The notes: generated from the sequence alone by a model not told the origin. A DNA stretch of 64,000 bases from Roseateles_B sp041912595 (GCA_041912595.1 JAYRMR010000005.1:1-64000); one strand, 5' to 3'; positions 10,646 to 19,325 are shown, counted from the first letter of the stretch. Made by a program: numbers and translations.

Positions 10646-11044
10646 ATGCCGCTGACGCTCACCCCGGACGATGTCGAGTTCACGGCCCTGCGCGCGCAGG
10701 GGCCGGGGGGGCAGAACGTCAACAAGGTCTCCAGCGCCGTGCAGCTGCGCTTCGACGTCGGGGCGTCGCGGCTGCCGGACTGGCTCAAGACCCGCCTGCT
10801 CTCGATGGCCGACCGGCGGCTGACGCAGGACGGCGTGATCGTCATCAAGGCTCAGACGGAACGCAGCCAGGAGCGCAACAAGGCCGACGCGCTGGCCCGG
10901 CTGCAGGCGCTCGTCGATGCCGCCAGCCACGTGCCGGCCGTGCGCCGCGCGACCCGACCCACGCGGGCCTCGCAGCGGCGGCGCCTGGATGCCAAGAGCC
11001 AGCGCTCCGGCGTCAAGGCCCTGCGGGGCCGTGTGACGGACTGA
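10646..11044 (+). CDS. arfB: Alternative ribosome-rescue factor / peptidyl-tRNA hydrolase ArfB
   Basis: Hydrolyses peptidyl-tRNA on stalled ribosomes. The 132-residue product has the class I release-factor GGQ motif in GPGGQNVNKVSS (residues about 19-30) and a basic C-terminal tail (RRRLDAKSQRSGVKALRGR) that in this family enters the mRNA channel. Length fits ArfB/YaeJ (about 140). It follows the GFA gene by 18 bases and may share its transcript. Confidence 0.92.
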   Translation: MPLTLTPDDVEFTALRAQGPGGQNVNKVSSAVQLRFDVGASRLPDWLKTRLLSMADRRLTQDGVIVIKAQTERSQERNKADALARLQALVDAASHVPAVRRATRPTRASQRRRLDAKSQRSGVKALRGRVTD

Positions 11045-11074
11045 GCCGCCCGCACCGGCCCGCGCACCGCGGCC

Positions 11075-12166
11075 TCAGCGGCCCTGGTCGACGTCCTTGA
11101 TGAAGCGGATCAGGCCCTGGAAGTAGGTCGCCTGGTCGTCATACATCGACATGTGCGAGCCCTTGGGGCAGTGCAGATGGCGCCCCTTGGGCATCGCCGA
11201 GGCCATCTTCTCCATGTACTTCGGGTCCATGGTGTCGAACTGGCCGCCGATGGTCAGCGTGGGCACGGTGATCTTGCCGAGGTCCGCCATGCGATCCCAC
11301 TTCTCGAGCTTGCCGCTGGAGCTCATCTCGCTCGGGCCCTGCATCGGGATGTAGACGTCCTTGTTGGTCTTGTCGAAGCCACGCTTCACGGGGTCGGGCC
11401 ACTGGCTGGCGGGCATGCGCAGGATGTGGTGCTCATAGAAGTGCGGGACCAGCAGCTCCATGTAGCGCGGGTTCTCGTAGTCCTTCTTCGCTTCGATGGC
11501 GAGGATCTCCTTGAGCACCTTCGGATCCATGGCGGGCATCAGCGTGGACTCGGCATAGCGGACGTAGGCCGGAATGCTGGCCATCATGTTCGAGATCACC
11601 AGGCCCTTGAGGTGCTGCTGGTACTTCAGCGCGTACTCGGTGGCCAGCAGGCCGCCCCAGGAATGGCCCAGCAGGTAGAAGTTGGAGGAGTCCAGCTTGA
11701 GCGCCTGCCGGACCTGCTCCACCTCCTCCACGAAGCGGTCCAGCTCCCAGAAGCTGCCGTCCTTGGGCTGGTCGCTGTAGGCCGAGCCGAGCTGGTCGTA
11801 GTAGTAGTACTCGATGCCCTCGCCGGGGAAGAAGCTGTCGAAGGCCTCGAAGTACTCGTGCGTCGCGCCCGGGCCGCCGTGCAGCAGCAGGACCTTGATG
11901 CGCGGGTTGTTGCCCACGCGCTTGGTCCAGACCTTGAAGGTGCCCTTGGGCGTGGTGATGGGAATCAGGCGCACGCCGCCGGCGAAGGCGTCCTCGCGGC
12001 CGGTGCCGTCGTGGTAGCTCGCGAGCGTCGCCTGCACGCTGCCGGACGCAGCCGAGGCCGCCGGCGCCGAGGCGCCCGTCCCGGGCCCCGGTCCGGCCGG
12101 CTGGCAGGCCTGCAGCAGGGCCGCGAGGGTGAGCGTCAGAAGCAGGCGGCAGGACGGTCGGGGCAT
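11075..12166 (-). CDS. Proline iminopeptidase-like alpha/beta hydrolase lipoprotein
   Basis: Predicted lipid-anchored serine hydrolase of 363 residues. The ATG at 12166 follows a GGAG site and starts a signal peptide with lipobox ALLQAC. The S33 family pattern is clear: oxyanion loop HGGPGATHEYF, then DQLGSAYSDQP, and the nucleophile elbow GHSWGG; a late Asp and the His in GSHMSMYDD complete a likely triad. S33 members release N-terminal proline from peptides, but amide and ester substrates are also known, so the substrate is uncertain. Confidence 0.85.
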   Translation of the reverse strand: MPRPSCRLLLTLTLAALLQACQPAGPGPGTGASAPAASAASGSVQATLASYHDGTGREDAFAGGVRLIPITTPKGTFKVWTKRVGNNPRIKVLLLHGGPGATHEYFEAFDSFFPGEGIEYYYYDQLGSAYSDQPKDGSFWELDRFVEEVEQVRQALKLDSSNFYLLGHSWGGLLATEYALKYQQHLKGLVISNMMASIPAYVRYAESTLMPAMDPKVLKEILAIEAKKDYENPRYMELLVPHFYEHHILRMPASQWPDPVKRGFDKTNKDVYIPMQGPSEMSSSGKLEKWDRMADLGKITVPTLTIGGQFDTMDPKYMEKMASAMPKGRHLHCPKGSHMSMYDDQATYFQGLIRFIKDVDQGR

Positions 12167-12302
12167 GGCGGTCTCCGGACAATGAAGCCGCTGTTGTAGA
12201 CGCTCCCCGGCCATCCGGCCACCGGGTCTTCACGGGCGCCAGACGAGGGAGCGACGTCCGTCTTTGGCACAAGGCGGACGCCCCCCCGTGCCCCGTGGGC
12301 GC

Positions 12303-12782
12303 TCAGCCCGGGATCTCGGGCTCCACCAGCTGCGCCAGCAGCACCAGCGACTCCTGCCAGCCCATCAGGCAGGCCTCGCGGGGAATGACGGCGGGAATGC
12401 CCTCTTGCACCACGTCCAGCTCGGTGCCGCAGAACACTGCGCGCAGGCGGATGGTCACGGTCAGCACGCCGGGCAGGTTCGGGTCGTCGAACTGGTCCGT
12501 GTGGCGGATCAGCGTCGAGGGCACCAGCTCCAGGTACTCACCCTGGAAGCTGTGGCTGTGCCCGCTCCCGAAATGCGTGAAGGACATGCGGAAGCGCCCA
12601 CCTACGCGCGCGTCCAGCGCATGGACCTGCGCCGTGAAGCCGTGCGGCGGCAGCCACTTGGCCAGGGCCGAGGGGTCCAGGAAGGCGCGGTACACGCGCT
12701 CGGGCGGGGCGCGCAGCACGCGCTGCAGGTGGACGGTGTGGGTGCCGGCGGCGGCAGCGTCGGTGGCGGGGGTGTCGTTCAT
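12303..12782 (-). CDS. SRPBCC (AHSA1-like) domain protein
   Basis: Cytoplasmic 159-residue protein of the START/Bet v 1-like superfamily. The typical opening is present (HLQRVLRAPPERVYRAFLDPSALAKWLPP), then GGRFRMSFTHFGSGHSHSFQGEYLEL and a C-terminal helix with GWQESLVLLAQLVE. These proteins bind hydrophobic ligands or act as stress-related cofactors; no specific function can be read. The start ATGAACGACACC was chosen over an upstream in-frame ATG at 12854 that would add a low-complexity extension. Confidence 0.85.
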   Translation of the reverse strand: MNDTPATDAAAAGTHTVHLQRVLRAPPERVYRAFLDPSALAKWLPPHGFTAQVHALDARVGGRFRMSFTHFGSGHSHSFQGEYLELVPSTLIRHTDQFDDPNLPGVLTVTIRLRAVFCGTELDVVQEGIPAVIPREACLMGWQESLVLLAQLVEPEIPG

Positions 12783-12911
12783 GGACCGGTCCTTGGCGTG
12801 AGAGTCCGCGCATGCTAGCCAAGCCCGGGCAAAGGGCAAGCCCCCCCCGCCCACGCGCGCGTCTCGGGCAGGTGCCTTGCCCCGTCAGCCCCCCTGTCAT
12901 GCCCAAGAAAA

Positions 12912-12938
12912 AAACCGGCCAGGTTTCCCCGGCCGGTT
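12912..12938 (-). terminator. Rho-independent terminator of the TonB-dependent receptor gene
   Basis: Read on the minus strand, an 8-base stem (AACCGGCC with GGCCGGTT) closes a 10-base loop and is followed by seven T. It lies about 30 bases after the receptor stop codon. Confidence 0.88.
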
Positions 12939-12968
12939 CAAAGAAGGCATTGGTGCGAAAGAGAGCGA

Positions 12969-15650
12969 TCAGAGCTTGTAGTTCACGCCCAGCAGGGTCT
13001 GGCGACCGTACTTCTCCCAGCCCCGGTAGCGGTCCTCGCTGCCCGAGAAGGTCTGGAAGGCGGCGTTCGTCAGGTTGTTGACCTGCAGCAGGAAGGACAG
13101 GCCCTTGTAGGTGCCCTCCTGGATCTCGTAGCCGAGTTGCAGATCCACCACCGTGTCCGCCTTGATGAAGGTCTTCTCGCTGGTACCACCGGGGCCGCCG
13201 ATGGAGCCCAGGAAGTTGGAGCGATGACGCTGGCTGACGCGCACGGAGTAGCCGTGGTCCTCGTAGTAGGCCGTCAGGTTCAGCACGCTCTTGGACAGGC
13301 CCGGCAGCGGCAGGCTCTGGTCGCCGAAGCGCGAGTCCTTGACGTTGATCGAGCTGTTGGTCAGCGACAGGTTGCCCTGCACGCCGAAGCCCTTCAGCGA
13401 GGGGCTGACCATCTCCAGGGGCACGGACAGCGAGAACTCCAGACCGCGCAGCGAGCCGCCTTCACCATTCTCCGGATGGGTGATGGTGCCGAGGGTGGTG
13501 CTGGGCTTGATCGGCGTGCCATCCGGCGCGGTGCCGGTCAGCGGGTAGTCCTTGAAGTCGAACGGCGTGGTGACGTTGTAGATGTAGGACTTCAGGCGCT
13601 TGTAGAAGCCGGCGACGGCCACGTAGCCCTTGCTGCCGAAGTACTTTTCCCAAGACAGATCGACGTAGTCGGCCTTCCAGGGGTCCAGCTTCGGGTTGCC
13701 GCCGCTGCCGCTCGGGGTGCCCGTGTTGCCGGCGGACAGGCCCACCTGGAACGAGGCGTTCAGGTCATCCAGCTTGGGGCGGGCGATCGACTGGCCGGCG
13801 CCGAAGCGCAGCTGCTGCTGGTCCGGCAGGCTCCAGGACAGGTTGACCGTCGGGAGCACGTCCGTGTACTTCTTGCCGTCTTCCACCGGCACCAGCGAGG
13901 CCAGCGGCCACTGCAGCAGGGTGTTGGAGGTGGAGCTCTGGTCGGTGTTGACGACCTGCAGGCCGACGTTGCCGCGCACCGGGCGACCGAACAGCTCGGT
14001 CTCCAGATTGGCCTTGGCATAGGCCGTGGTCACGTTCTCCTTGATCGCCCAGTTCTTGGTGGCACCCCAGGGGTTCAGCACGGCCGGCGTGACCGGGCCG
14101 AAGTTGTGCGCCATGACCTTGTCGATGTCCCAGGCCAGGATGGACGGCAGACCCACGCGGGAGAGGTCCGTCGGGGCCAGCAGGTCGGCCGTGGCGAAGT
14201 CCGTCTTCAGTGCGTTGAAGCCGGTCTCCAGGTGCTGACGGCTCTTCGAGCGGCGCGAGTAGTTCAGGCCGAAGTCGACGCTGGTGACGACACCGCCGTC
14301 CAGGTCACGCGAGAAGTCCAGGCGCACGGCGTCCAGCTTGTCGCGGAAGCTCGGCACGTTGACGTAGCCGTTGCCGAAGGGGCCGCCCAGCTTGACCGTG
14401 GCGTTGTTGTCGTAGGTCTTGCCGAAGGTGAACGTCGGCACCGGGCCGGCGTAGTTGTAGGTGATGGTGTCCGCGCCGAGGCCGGAGTTCATCTCGATCA
14501 GCGTCTCGTCGTGGTCGGCCGTCGAGTGGCTGACGTCCAGCACGGCGGTCCACTTGTCGGACACCCACTTGTTGTTCCAGCCCACCGCGCTCAGCTTGTC
14601 GGAGCGGGTCAGGATGTTGTTGCGCACGACCGGCGTCGCCTGCACCGTGCCCGACAGCGCCAGGCCGTTGGTGATGGTGGTCGAGTTGAAGTTCGCGCCC
14701 GACCAGTTCTCGAACGGCACTTCCATGCCGCGGCGGGTCTCGTCGAAGCTGAACTTGGAGTGGTAGACGTCCAGGGTCGAGGTGAAGTTGGTGCTCGGAC
14801 GGTACTCGAGCACGCCCATCACGCCGTCGCGCTTCTCACGGCCGACATAGTCGAGGCCCTTGAAGCCCTGGGGGTACAGCGCGTTCTTGTCGGCGGCGCC
14901 GGCACCGCTCAGGTTGCCGCCGTTCTTGACCCAGTTCCAGGTCTCGAACTGATAGCGGCTGACCGGGTGGTCGCTGTGCGCGAAGCCCAGGGCCACGCCC
15001 AGGGTCTTGTCGGCGAACTGGTCGATGTAGGAGGCGCTGACGCGGTTGCCCGTCGAGGGGGCGCCGTCGGCGATCGAGCCATTGGAGTTCTTCTCGCCGC
15101 GGACGTTGAAGGCCATCGTGCGCTTGCTGAAGTTCAGCGGCTTGACGGTCTGCAGGTTCACGGTGCCGGCCAGGCCCTGGCCCATGAGGGAGGCATCGCC
15201 CGTCTTGTAGACCGTGACGGCGCTCATCAGCTCGGACGGGTACTGGTCGTACTCGACATAGCGGTCGCCGCTGGTGCTGACCTGCTCGCGGCCGTTCAGC
15301 AGTGCGGAGGACAGGTCCGGGGCGGTGCCGCGGATGCTGATCTGCTGCGCCTGGCCATTGACGCGCTGGGCGGCCAGGCCGGGCAGACGCGAGATGGACT
15401 CGGCGATGCTGATGTCAGGCAGCTTGCCGATGTCTTCCGCAGAGATGGACTCGACCACGGAGGTCGCGTTCTTCTTCACGGAGATGGCGTCCTCGATGCC
15501 CTTGCGGATGCCGGTCACGGTGACCGTGTCCAGCTTGTTGTCGGTGGGCGCCTGTTGCGCCTGGGCGCCAGCCGCCAGCATCAGCAGGGCGCACCCTGCC
15601 ACGACGGGGCTCAAACGGAAGGTGTCACGATGGACTTGCACGGTCTTCAT
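12969..15650 (-). CDS. TonB-dependent outer-membrane receptor, likely for maltodextrins
   Basis: Outer-membrane active transporter of 893 residues. The start at 15650 is preceded by CAGGAGA; nine upstream in-frame codons were dropped. A Sec signal peptide ends near AAGAQAQ. The plug domain follows (LDTVTVTGIRKGIEDAISVKK, then SIAESISRLPGLAAQRVNG, about 35-170) and the rest is a 22-strand-type barrel ending in GVNYKL. This TVTGIRKGIEDAI subclass is common among carbohydrate receptors of Xanthomonas and Caulobacter type. Linkage to glucokinase and HexR-like sites, and the nearby mal operon, suggest maltodextrin as substrate; that is inference. Confidence 0.9.
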   Translation of the reverse strand: MKTVQVHRDTFRLSPVVAGCALLMLAAGAQAQQAPTDNKLDTVTVTGIRKGIEDAISVKKNATSVVESISAEDIGKLPDISIAESISRLPGLAAQRVNGQAQQISIRGTAPDLSSALLNGREQVSTSGDRYVEYDQYPSELMSAVTVYKTGDASLMGQGLAGTVNLQTVKPLNFSKRTMAFNVRGEKNSNGSIADGAPSTGNRVSASYIDQFADKTLGVALGFAHSDHPVSRYQFETWNWVKNGGNLSGAGAADKNALYPQGFKGLDYVGREKRDGVMGVLEYRPSTNFTSTLDVYHSKFSFDETRRGMEVPFENWSGANFNSTTITNGLALSGTVQATPVVRNNILTRSDKLSAVGWNNKWVSDKWTAVLDVSHSTADHDETLIEMNSGLGADTITYNYAGPVPTFTFGKTYDNNATVKLGGPFGNGYVNVPSFRDKLDAVRLDFSRDLDGGVVTSVDFGLNYSRRSKSRQHLETGFNALKTDFATADLLAPTDLSRVGLPSILAWDIDKVMAHNFGPVTPAVLNPWGATKNWAIKENVTTAYAKANLETELFGRPVRGNVGLQVVNTDQSSTSNTLLQWPLASLVPVEDGKKYTDVLPTVNLSWSLPDQQQLRFGAGQSIARPKLDDLNASFQVGLSAGNTGTPSGSGGNPKLDPWKADYVDLSWEKYFGSKGYVAVAGFYKRLKSYIYNVTTPFDFKDYPLTGTAPDGTPIKPSTTLGTITHPENGEGGSLRGLEFSLSVPLEMVSPSLKGFGVQGNLSLTNSSINVKDSRFGDQSLPLPGLSKSVLNLTAYYEDHGYSVRVSQRHRSNFLGSIGGPGGTSEKTFIKADTVVDLQLGYEIQEGTYKGLSFLLQVNNLTNAAFQTFSGSEDRYRGWEKYGRQTLLGVNYKL

Positions 15651-15741
15651 CCTTGTCTCCTGTAGCTCTTTGAACAACTGCTGCCGCGCCCCTCAGGACG
15701 GCTGGGACTGCGGCGCCATGGAACCCTGGAACTGAAACAAT

Positions 15742-15769
15742 TTTGTACTAAAACTAGATTTGTAGACAA
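15742..15769 (-). promoter_or_regulatory. Putative promoter of the TonB-dependent receptor gene
   Basis: On the minus strand TTGTCT (15764-15769) and TACAAA (15742-15747) are spaced 16 bases, about 90 bases before the receptor start. The first HexR-like site sits inside the spacer and -10 element, which is where a repressor would act. Confidence 0.4.
15744..15758. promoter_or_regulatory. HexR-like operator 1
   Basis: TGTACTAAAACTAGA matches the known HexR consensus TGTARTWWWAYTACA except for two symmetric changes. It overlaps the putative receptor promoter. Confidence 0.45.
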
Positions 15770-15896
15770 CACGAAGAATACCCTTATCTGAAGGCTTCGA
15801 TGCCAAAAAGCATCAAATTTGCCGCCAACATCAAGGGTATTCCCTTGTTCTCATGCCACATCACGCCGAACAAACCCCCTGAAACTCGTCACGCCA

Positions 15897-15911
15897 TGTA
15901 GGCCAACTACA
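15897..15911. promoter_or_regulatory. HexR-like operator 2
   Basis: TGTAGGCCAACTACA is a palindrome with TGTAG and CTACA arms and the 7-base TGTA-TACA spacing of HexR boxes. It lies between the glucokinase stop and the receptor start. Confidence 0.5.
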
Positions 15912-15938
15912 TTTTCAGGTGACAGCCGGCTCAAACGC

Positions 15939-16943
15939 TCAAAAGCTCTGCTCGATCGCCAGCGCCACACCGCCCAGCGCGGCCTGGGTGTCGGTGATGA
16001 GGGCGGTCGGGATCCCGGCCAGGTAGGGCGCGAAGCGGCCCTTGGCCTCGAAGCGCGCCCGGAAGCGGGACTGGAAGAAGTAGTCGCCCAAGCGAGGCAC
16101 GATGCCCCCGCCCACGTACACGCCGCCCCGCGCGCCGAGCGTCAGCGCGACGCTGCCGGCAAAGCCGCCGAGCATGGCGCAGAAGCTGTCGAGGGTGCGT
16201 TCGCAGACCGCGTCACGCCCCTGCAGGCCGCGCTCGACGATCTGCTCCGGCGCCAGCGCCTCCGCCGGCACGCCAAGGCCCATCGCGACGGCCACGGCCT
16301 CATGCAGCGTCGGCAGGCCGATGCCCGACAGCAGCCGCTCGGCCGACACATGCGAGAAGGCGCCCCGCACGTGGGCCAATACCGCGCTCTCGAAGTCATC
16401 GGCGGGCGCCAGCGTGGCGTGACCGCCCTCGCCCGGCAAAGCCAGCCAGCCGCGCGCGGTCTGAACGACCGCTGCCACCCCCAGGCCCGTGCCCGGCCCG
16501 ATCACCGCCAGGCACCCGATCGGCGGCAGCGGGCAGGCGCCCCAGGCCCGCAGCTGCCCGGCCTGGAGCCCCGGCAGCGAGAGCGCCAGGGCCTCGAAGT
16601 CATTCAGCACCAGCAGCCCCTGCACCTGCAGCGCCGCCTGCAGCGCCTGCCGCGAGAAGCGCCAGTGGCTGTTGGTCAGCACCACCTCGTCGCCCGCCAC
16701 GGCCGTGGCCACCGCCACAGCGGCCTGGCGCGGCGGCTCGAAGGGCTCGCCCCGCGCCTGGGCCTCGGCCGCCAGGTCCTGCAGATAGCGGCGGGCAGCG
16801 GCCTCCAGGCTGGGAAAGTCCTGCACGACATAGCTGCGCCGGGCCTGCACCCCCGAAGTCGGCCCGGTCACCCAGCCGAAACGGGCGTTGCTGCCACCTA
16901 CGTCCGCCACCAGCCAGGGGTAGCGTGCCGCCACGCCGTTCAT
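15939..16943 (-). CDS. glk: Glucokinase
   Basis: Phosphorylates glucose with ATP in the cytoplasm. The 334-residue product has the Glk family pattern: VADVGGSNARFG at the N-terminus (GGS where most have GGT), substrate loop LNDFEALALSLP, ATP-site GPGTGLG, GEGGHATLAP with the conserved Glu and His, and YVGGGIVPRL. Start ATG 16943 was chosen because the conserved core begins seven residues later; longer in-frame starts at 16977 and 17009 are possible. A 33-codon ORF ends on this start (ATGA). Together with the divergent fusion gene this gives two glucokinases side by side. Confidence 0.9.
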   Translation of the reverse strand: MNGVAARYPWLVADVGGSNARFGWVTGPTSGVQARRSYVVQDFPSLEAAARRYLQDLAAEAQARGEPFEPPRQAAVAVATAVAGDEVVLTNSHWRFSRQALQAALQVQGLLVLNDFEALALSLPGLQAGQLRAWGACPLPPIGCLAVIGPGTGLGVAAVVQTARGWLALPGEGGHATLAPADDFESAVLAHVRGAFSHVSAERLLSGIGLPTLHEAVAVAMGLGVPAEALAPEQIVERGLQGRDAVCERTLDSFCAMLGGFAGSVALTLGARGGVYVGGGIVPRLGDYFFQSRFRARFEAKGRFAPYLAGIPTALITDTQAALGGVALAIEQSF

Positions 16944-17041
16944 CGGGCGCCCCCGGTGCCGCCGCTGCCGCATGGCAGCACGGCCGGTGCCCGGGCCAGG
17001 CCCGCGCATGCCAGGGGCGGCGCCAGCGGCCGCGTCTTCAT
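16940..17041 (-). CDS. Possible 33-residue leader ORF upstream of glk
   Basis: A short ATG-initiated frame beginning MKTRPLAPPLACAGL ends with a TGA that overlaps the ATG of the glucokinase gene by four bases. A weak GAGAGA site precedes it. The overlap would couple its translation to glk. No similarity is recognised and it may be chance in GC-rich DNA. Confidence 0.25.
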   Translation of the reverse strand: MKTRPLAPPLACAGLARAPAVLPCGSGGTGGAR

Positions 17042-17098
17042 GTCTCTCATGGATTCACTTTCCGGTGCCGGTGCGCCGGGTGCCGGCTCACCGCAAGG

Positions 17099-17114
17099 CT
17101 TGTAGTTTTACAAG
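17099..17114. promoter_or_regulatory. 16-base palindrome related to HexR half-sites
   Basis: CTTGTAGTTTTACAAG has perfect 6-base arms (CTTGTA/TACAAG). The arms match the outer TTGTA/TACAA of HexR boxes, but the centre is 4 bases instead of 7. It lies upstream of glk. Confidence 0.4.
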
Positions 17115-17133
17115 CGCATTTCAATTCCATGAA

Positions 17134-17148
17134 GGTAGCAAAACTACA
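17134..17148. promoter_or_regulatory. HexR-like operator 3
   Basis: GGTAGCAAAACTACA matches the HexR consensus in 13 of 15 positions with correct spacing, 20 bases from the preceding palindrome, in the divergent glk/glk-rpiR control region. Confidence 0.5.
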
Positions 17149-17231
17149 AGACACTGACAAGCTCTCGCATGTCCTAGCCGCAGGTGACCCGCCCCTCCCA
17201 CGGCGGCCCCTCCCGCAGCCGCTGGAAGATT

Positions 17232-17263
17232 CCCCGCCGCCAGCCCGGGAGGCGGGGGTTTTT
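17232..17263 (+). terminator. Intrinsic terminator-like hairpin in the leader of the glk-rpiR fusion gene
   Basis: CCCCGCC (17232-17238) pairs with GGCGGGG (17251-17257) around a 12-base loop, followed by GTTTTT. It points along the plus strand where no gene precedes it, 120 bases before the fusion start. It may be an attenuator or end a small RNA. Confidence 0.55.
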
Positions 17264-17354
17264 CGTTCCACAATATGGCAAACGCGGCCCAAGGCCGCCA
17301 TCGCCGGGCCTGCGCCGGCGCACCAGCCCTGGGCATGTCCCGATGCCCGCCAGC

Positions 17355-17369
17355 TGTAGTCGCGTTACA
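17355..17369. promoter_or_regulatory. HexR-like operator 4
   Basis: TGTAGTCGCGTTACA has TGTA and TACA arms at the correct 7-base spacing, ending 14 bases before the start of the glucokinase-RpiR gene. The position suggests autoregulation. Confidence 0.45.
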
Positions 17370-17383
17370 CCCCTGGACATCCC

Positions 17384-19279
17384 ATGAGCCTCTACGACAG
17401 CCCCCGCCTGATCGCCGACATCGGCGGCACCTACGCGCGTTTCGCCCTGGAGAGCAGCCCGGGCGAGTTCAGCCGGAGCGCCTCGCTGCGCTGCGCCGAC
17501 TACACGGACTTCCACGCCGCCGTCTCCGCCTACCTGGACGGCCTCGGCGGCGCGCGCATCGAGCACGCGGCCATCGCCATCGCCAACCCCGTGGAAGGCG
17601 ACCTTGTCCGCATGACGAACTACCACTGGCAGTTCTCCATCGAGGAGATGCGCCAGCGCCTCGGGCTGGACACGCTGGTGGTGGTCAATGACTTCACCGC
17701 GCTCGCCATGGCCATCCCGCGCCTCGGGCCGGGCGAGCTGCGGCAGATCGGCGGCGGCGAGGCGCGGCGCCAGAGCGTCGTGGGCGTGCTGGGCTCCGGC
17801 TCGGGCCTGGGCGTCTCGGGCCTGATTCCCGCGGGCGATGCCTGGATCTCGCTCGGTTCCGAAGGCGGCCACACCAGCTTCGCCCCGCGCGACGAGCGCG
17901 AGCTGGCCATCCTGCGCTTCGCCTGGCGGCAGTTCGACCACGTCTCCTTCGAGCGGCTCGTGTCAGGCCCCGGCCTCGAGCTGATCTACCGCGCGCTGGC
18001 CGACCGTGCCGGCGAAGCCGCCAAGCCGCTCACCGCCCCGGACATCACGCAGGCCGCCCTGGATGGCCGGGACGCCGTCTGCGGCGAGGCGCTGGAGGTC
18101 TTCTGCGCCCTCCTCGGCACCGCCGCCGCGAACCTGGCGGTGACGCTCGGAGCGCTGGGCGGCATCTACATCGGCGGCGGCATCGTGCCGCGCCTGGGGG
18201 ACTACTTCGCCCGCTCGCCCTTCCGCAGCCGCTTCGAGGACAAGGGGCGCTTCAGCAAGTACGTCGCTGGCATCCCCACCTATGTGATCACGGCGGAGAA
18301 CGCCACCTTCAAGGGCGCCTCCGCCATCCTGGAGTCGCAGCTCAAGAGCCTGCAAAGCAGCACCGGCGCGGCCATCCTCGGCCAGATCCGGCGGGCCCGC
18401 ACGGAGCTCTCGCCGGCCGAGCTGCGCGTGGCGGAGCATGTGCTGGCGCACCCGCGCGACGTGCTGAACGCCCCCATCGCCGACATCGCCCGCGCCGCAC
18501 AGGTCAGCCAGCCCACGGTGATCCGCTTCTGCCGCTCGCTGGGCTGCGAGGGCCTCTCGGACTTCAAGCTGCGCCTGGCCTCCGGCCTCACCGGCACCGT
18601 GCCCGTGACGCACACGCAGGTCAACATGGACGACTCCATGGTGGAGCTGGGCGCCAAGGTGCTCGGCAACACCGCCTCGGCCATCCTGCAGGTCCGCAGC
18701 CAGCTCAACCGCGAGATGATCGACCGCGCCATCCAGCTGATGCTGCAGGCCGGCCGGATCGAGTTCTATGCCGCCGGCCATTACGGCGTGGTGGCGCAGG
18801 ACGCGCAGTTCAAGTTCCTGCGCTTCGGCGTGTCCTGCGCGTCCTACACCGACCCGCGCCTGCAGCAGCTGGCCGCCGACGTCCTGCGCCCCGGCGACGT
18901 CGCCGTGGTGATCAGCAGCTCCGGCCGCCTGCCCCAGCTGATGGAGGTGGTCGAGAAAGCCCATGCGCACGGCGCGACGGTGATCGCCATCACGGCGAGC
19001 CAGTCCCCGCTGGCACGCAAGGCCGACGCGGCGCTGATCATCGACCACGTCGAGGACGTCAGCACCCACCTGCCCATGGTCAGCCGCATCCTGCACCTGC
19101 TGGTGATCGACATCCTGGCCGTGGGCGTGGCCATGCGCCGCAATCCCGAGGCCATGCAGCTCATGGACGACGACGACAAGGCCGCCCTCGAGCCCTCGCG
19201 GGATGCCGGCGCCCGCCGCACCGCGCCGGGCATCGGCGTGGCCGCGCCGCTGTCGAAGCTGACCTCGCACACGCGCTGA
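17384..19279 (+). CDS. Bifunctional glucokinase / RpiR (HexR-like) transcriptional regulator
   Basis: Fusion of an enzyme and a repressor in one 631-residue chain, a known architecture in Burkholderiales. Residues 1 to about 325 are glucokinase: IADIGGTYARF, VNDFTALAMAIP, GSGSGLG (Ser for the usual Thr), GSEGGHTSFAP and YIGGGIVPRL. From about 335 an RpiR helix-turn-helix follows (IADIARAAQVSQPTVIRFCRSL) and then a SIS sugar-phosphate-binding domain (about 450-590; DVAVVISSSGRLPQLMEVV). The kinase would make glucose-6-phosphate while the SIS domain senses a downstream sugar phosphate, KDPG in characterised HexR. No good ribosome site precedes the ATG. HexR-like sites surround the gene. Confidence 0.92.
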   Translation: MSLYDSPRLIADIGGTYARFALESSPGEFSRSASLRCADYTDFHAAVSAYLDGLGGARIEHAAIAIANPVEGDLVRMTNYHWQFSIEEMRQRLGLDTLVVVNDFTALAMAIPRLGPGELRQIGGGEARRQSVVGVLGSGSGLGVSGLIPAGDAWISLGSEGGHTSFAPRDERELAILRFAWRQFDHVSFERLVSGPGLELIYRALADRAGEAAKPLTAPDITQAALDGRDAVCGEALEVFCALLGTAAANLAVTLGALGGIYIGGGIVPRLGDYFARSPFRSRFEDKGRFSKYVAGIPTYVITAENATFKGASAILESQLKSLQSSTGAAILGQIRRARTELSPAELRVAEHVLAHPRDVLNAPIADIARAAQVSQPTVIRFCRSLGCEGLSDFKLRLASGLTGTVPVTHTQVNMDDSMVELGAKVLGNTASAILQVRSQLNREMIDRAIQLMLQAGRIEFYAAGHYGVVAQDAQFKFLRFGVSCASYTDPRLQQLAADVLRPGDVAVVISSSGRLPQLMEVVEKAHAHGATVIAITASQSPLARKADAALIIDHVEDVSTHLPMVSRILHLLVIDILAVGVAMRRNPEAMQLMDDDDKAALEPSRDAGARRTAPGIGVAAPLSKLTSHTR

Positions 19280-19325
19280 ACCGCGCCGCCTCCCGCGCCC
19301 GGCACGGGTCGCGGGGCAGCGGCCG

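Noticed and set aside
13137..15665. An 842-codon plus-strand frame opposite the TonB-dependent receptor
   Set aside because: Shadow frame; no start signals and no known domain.
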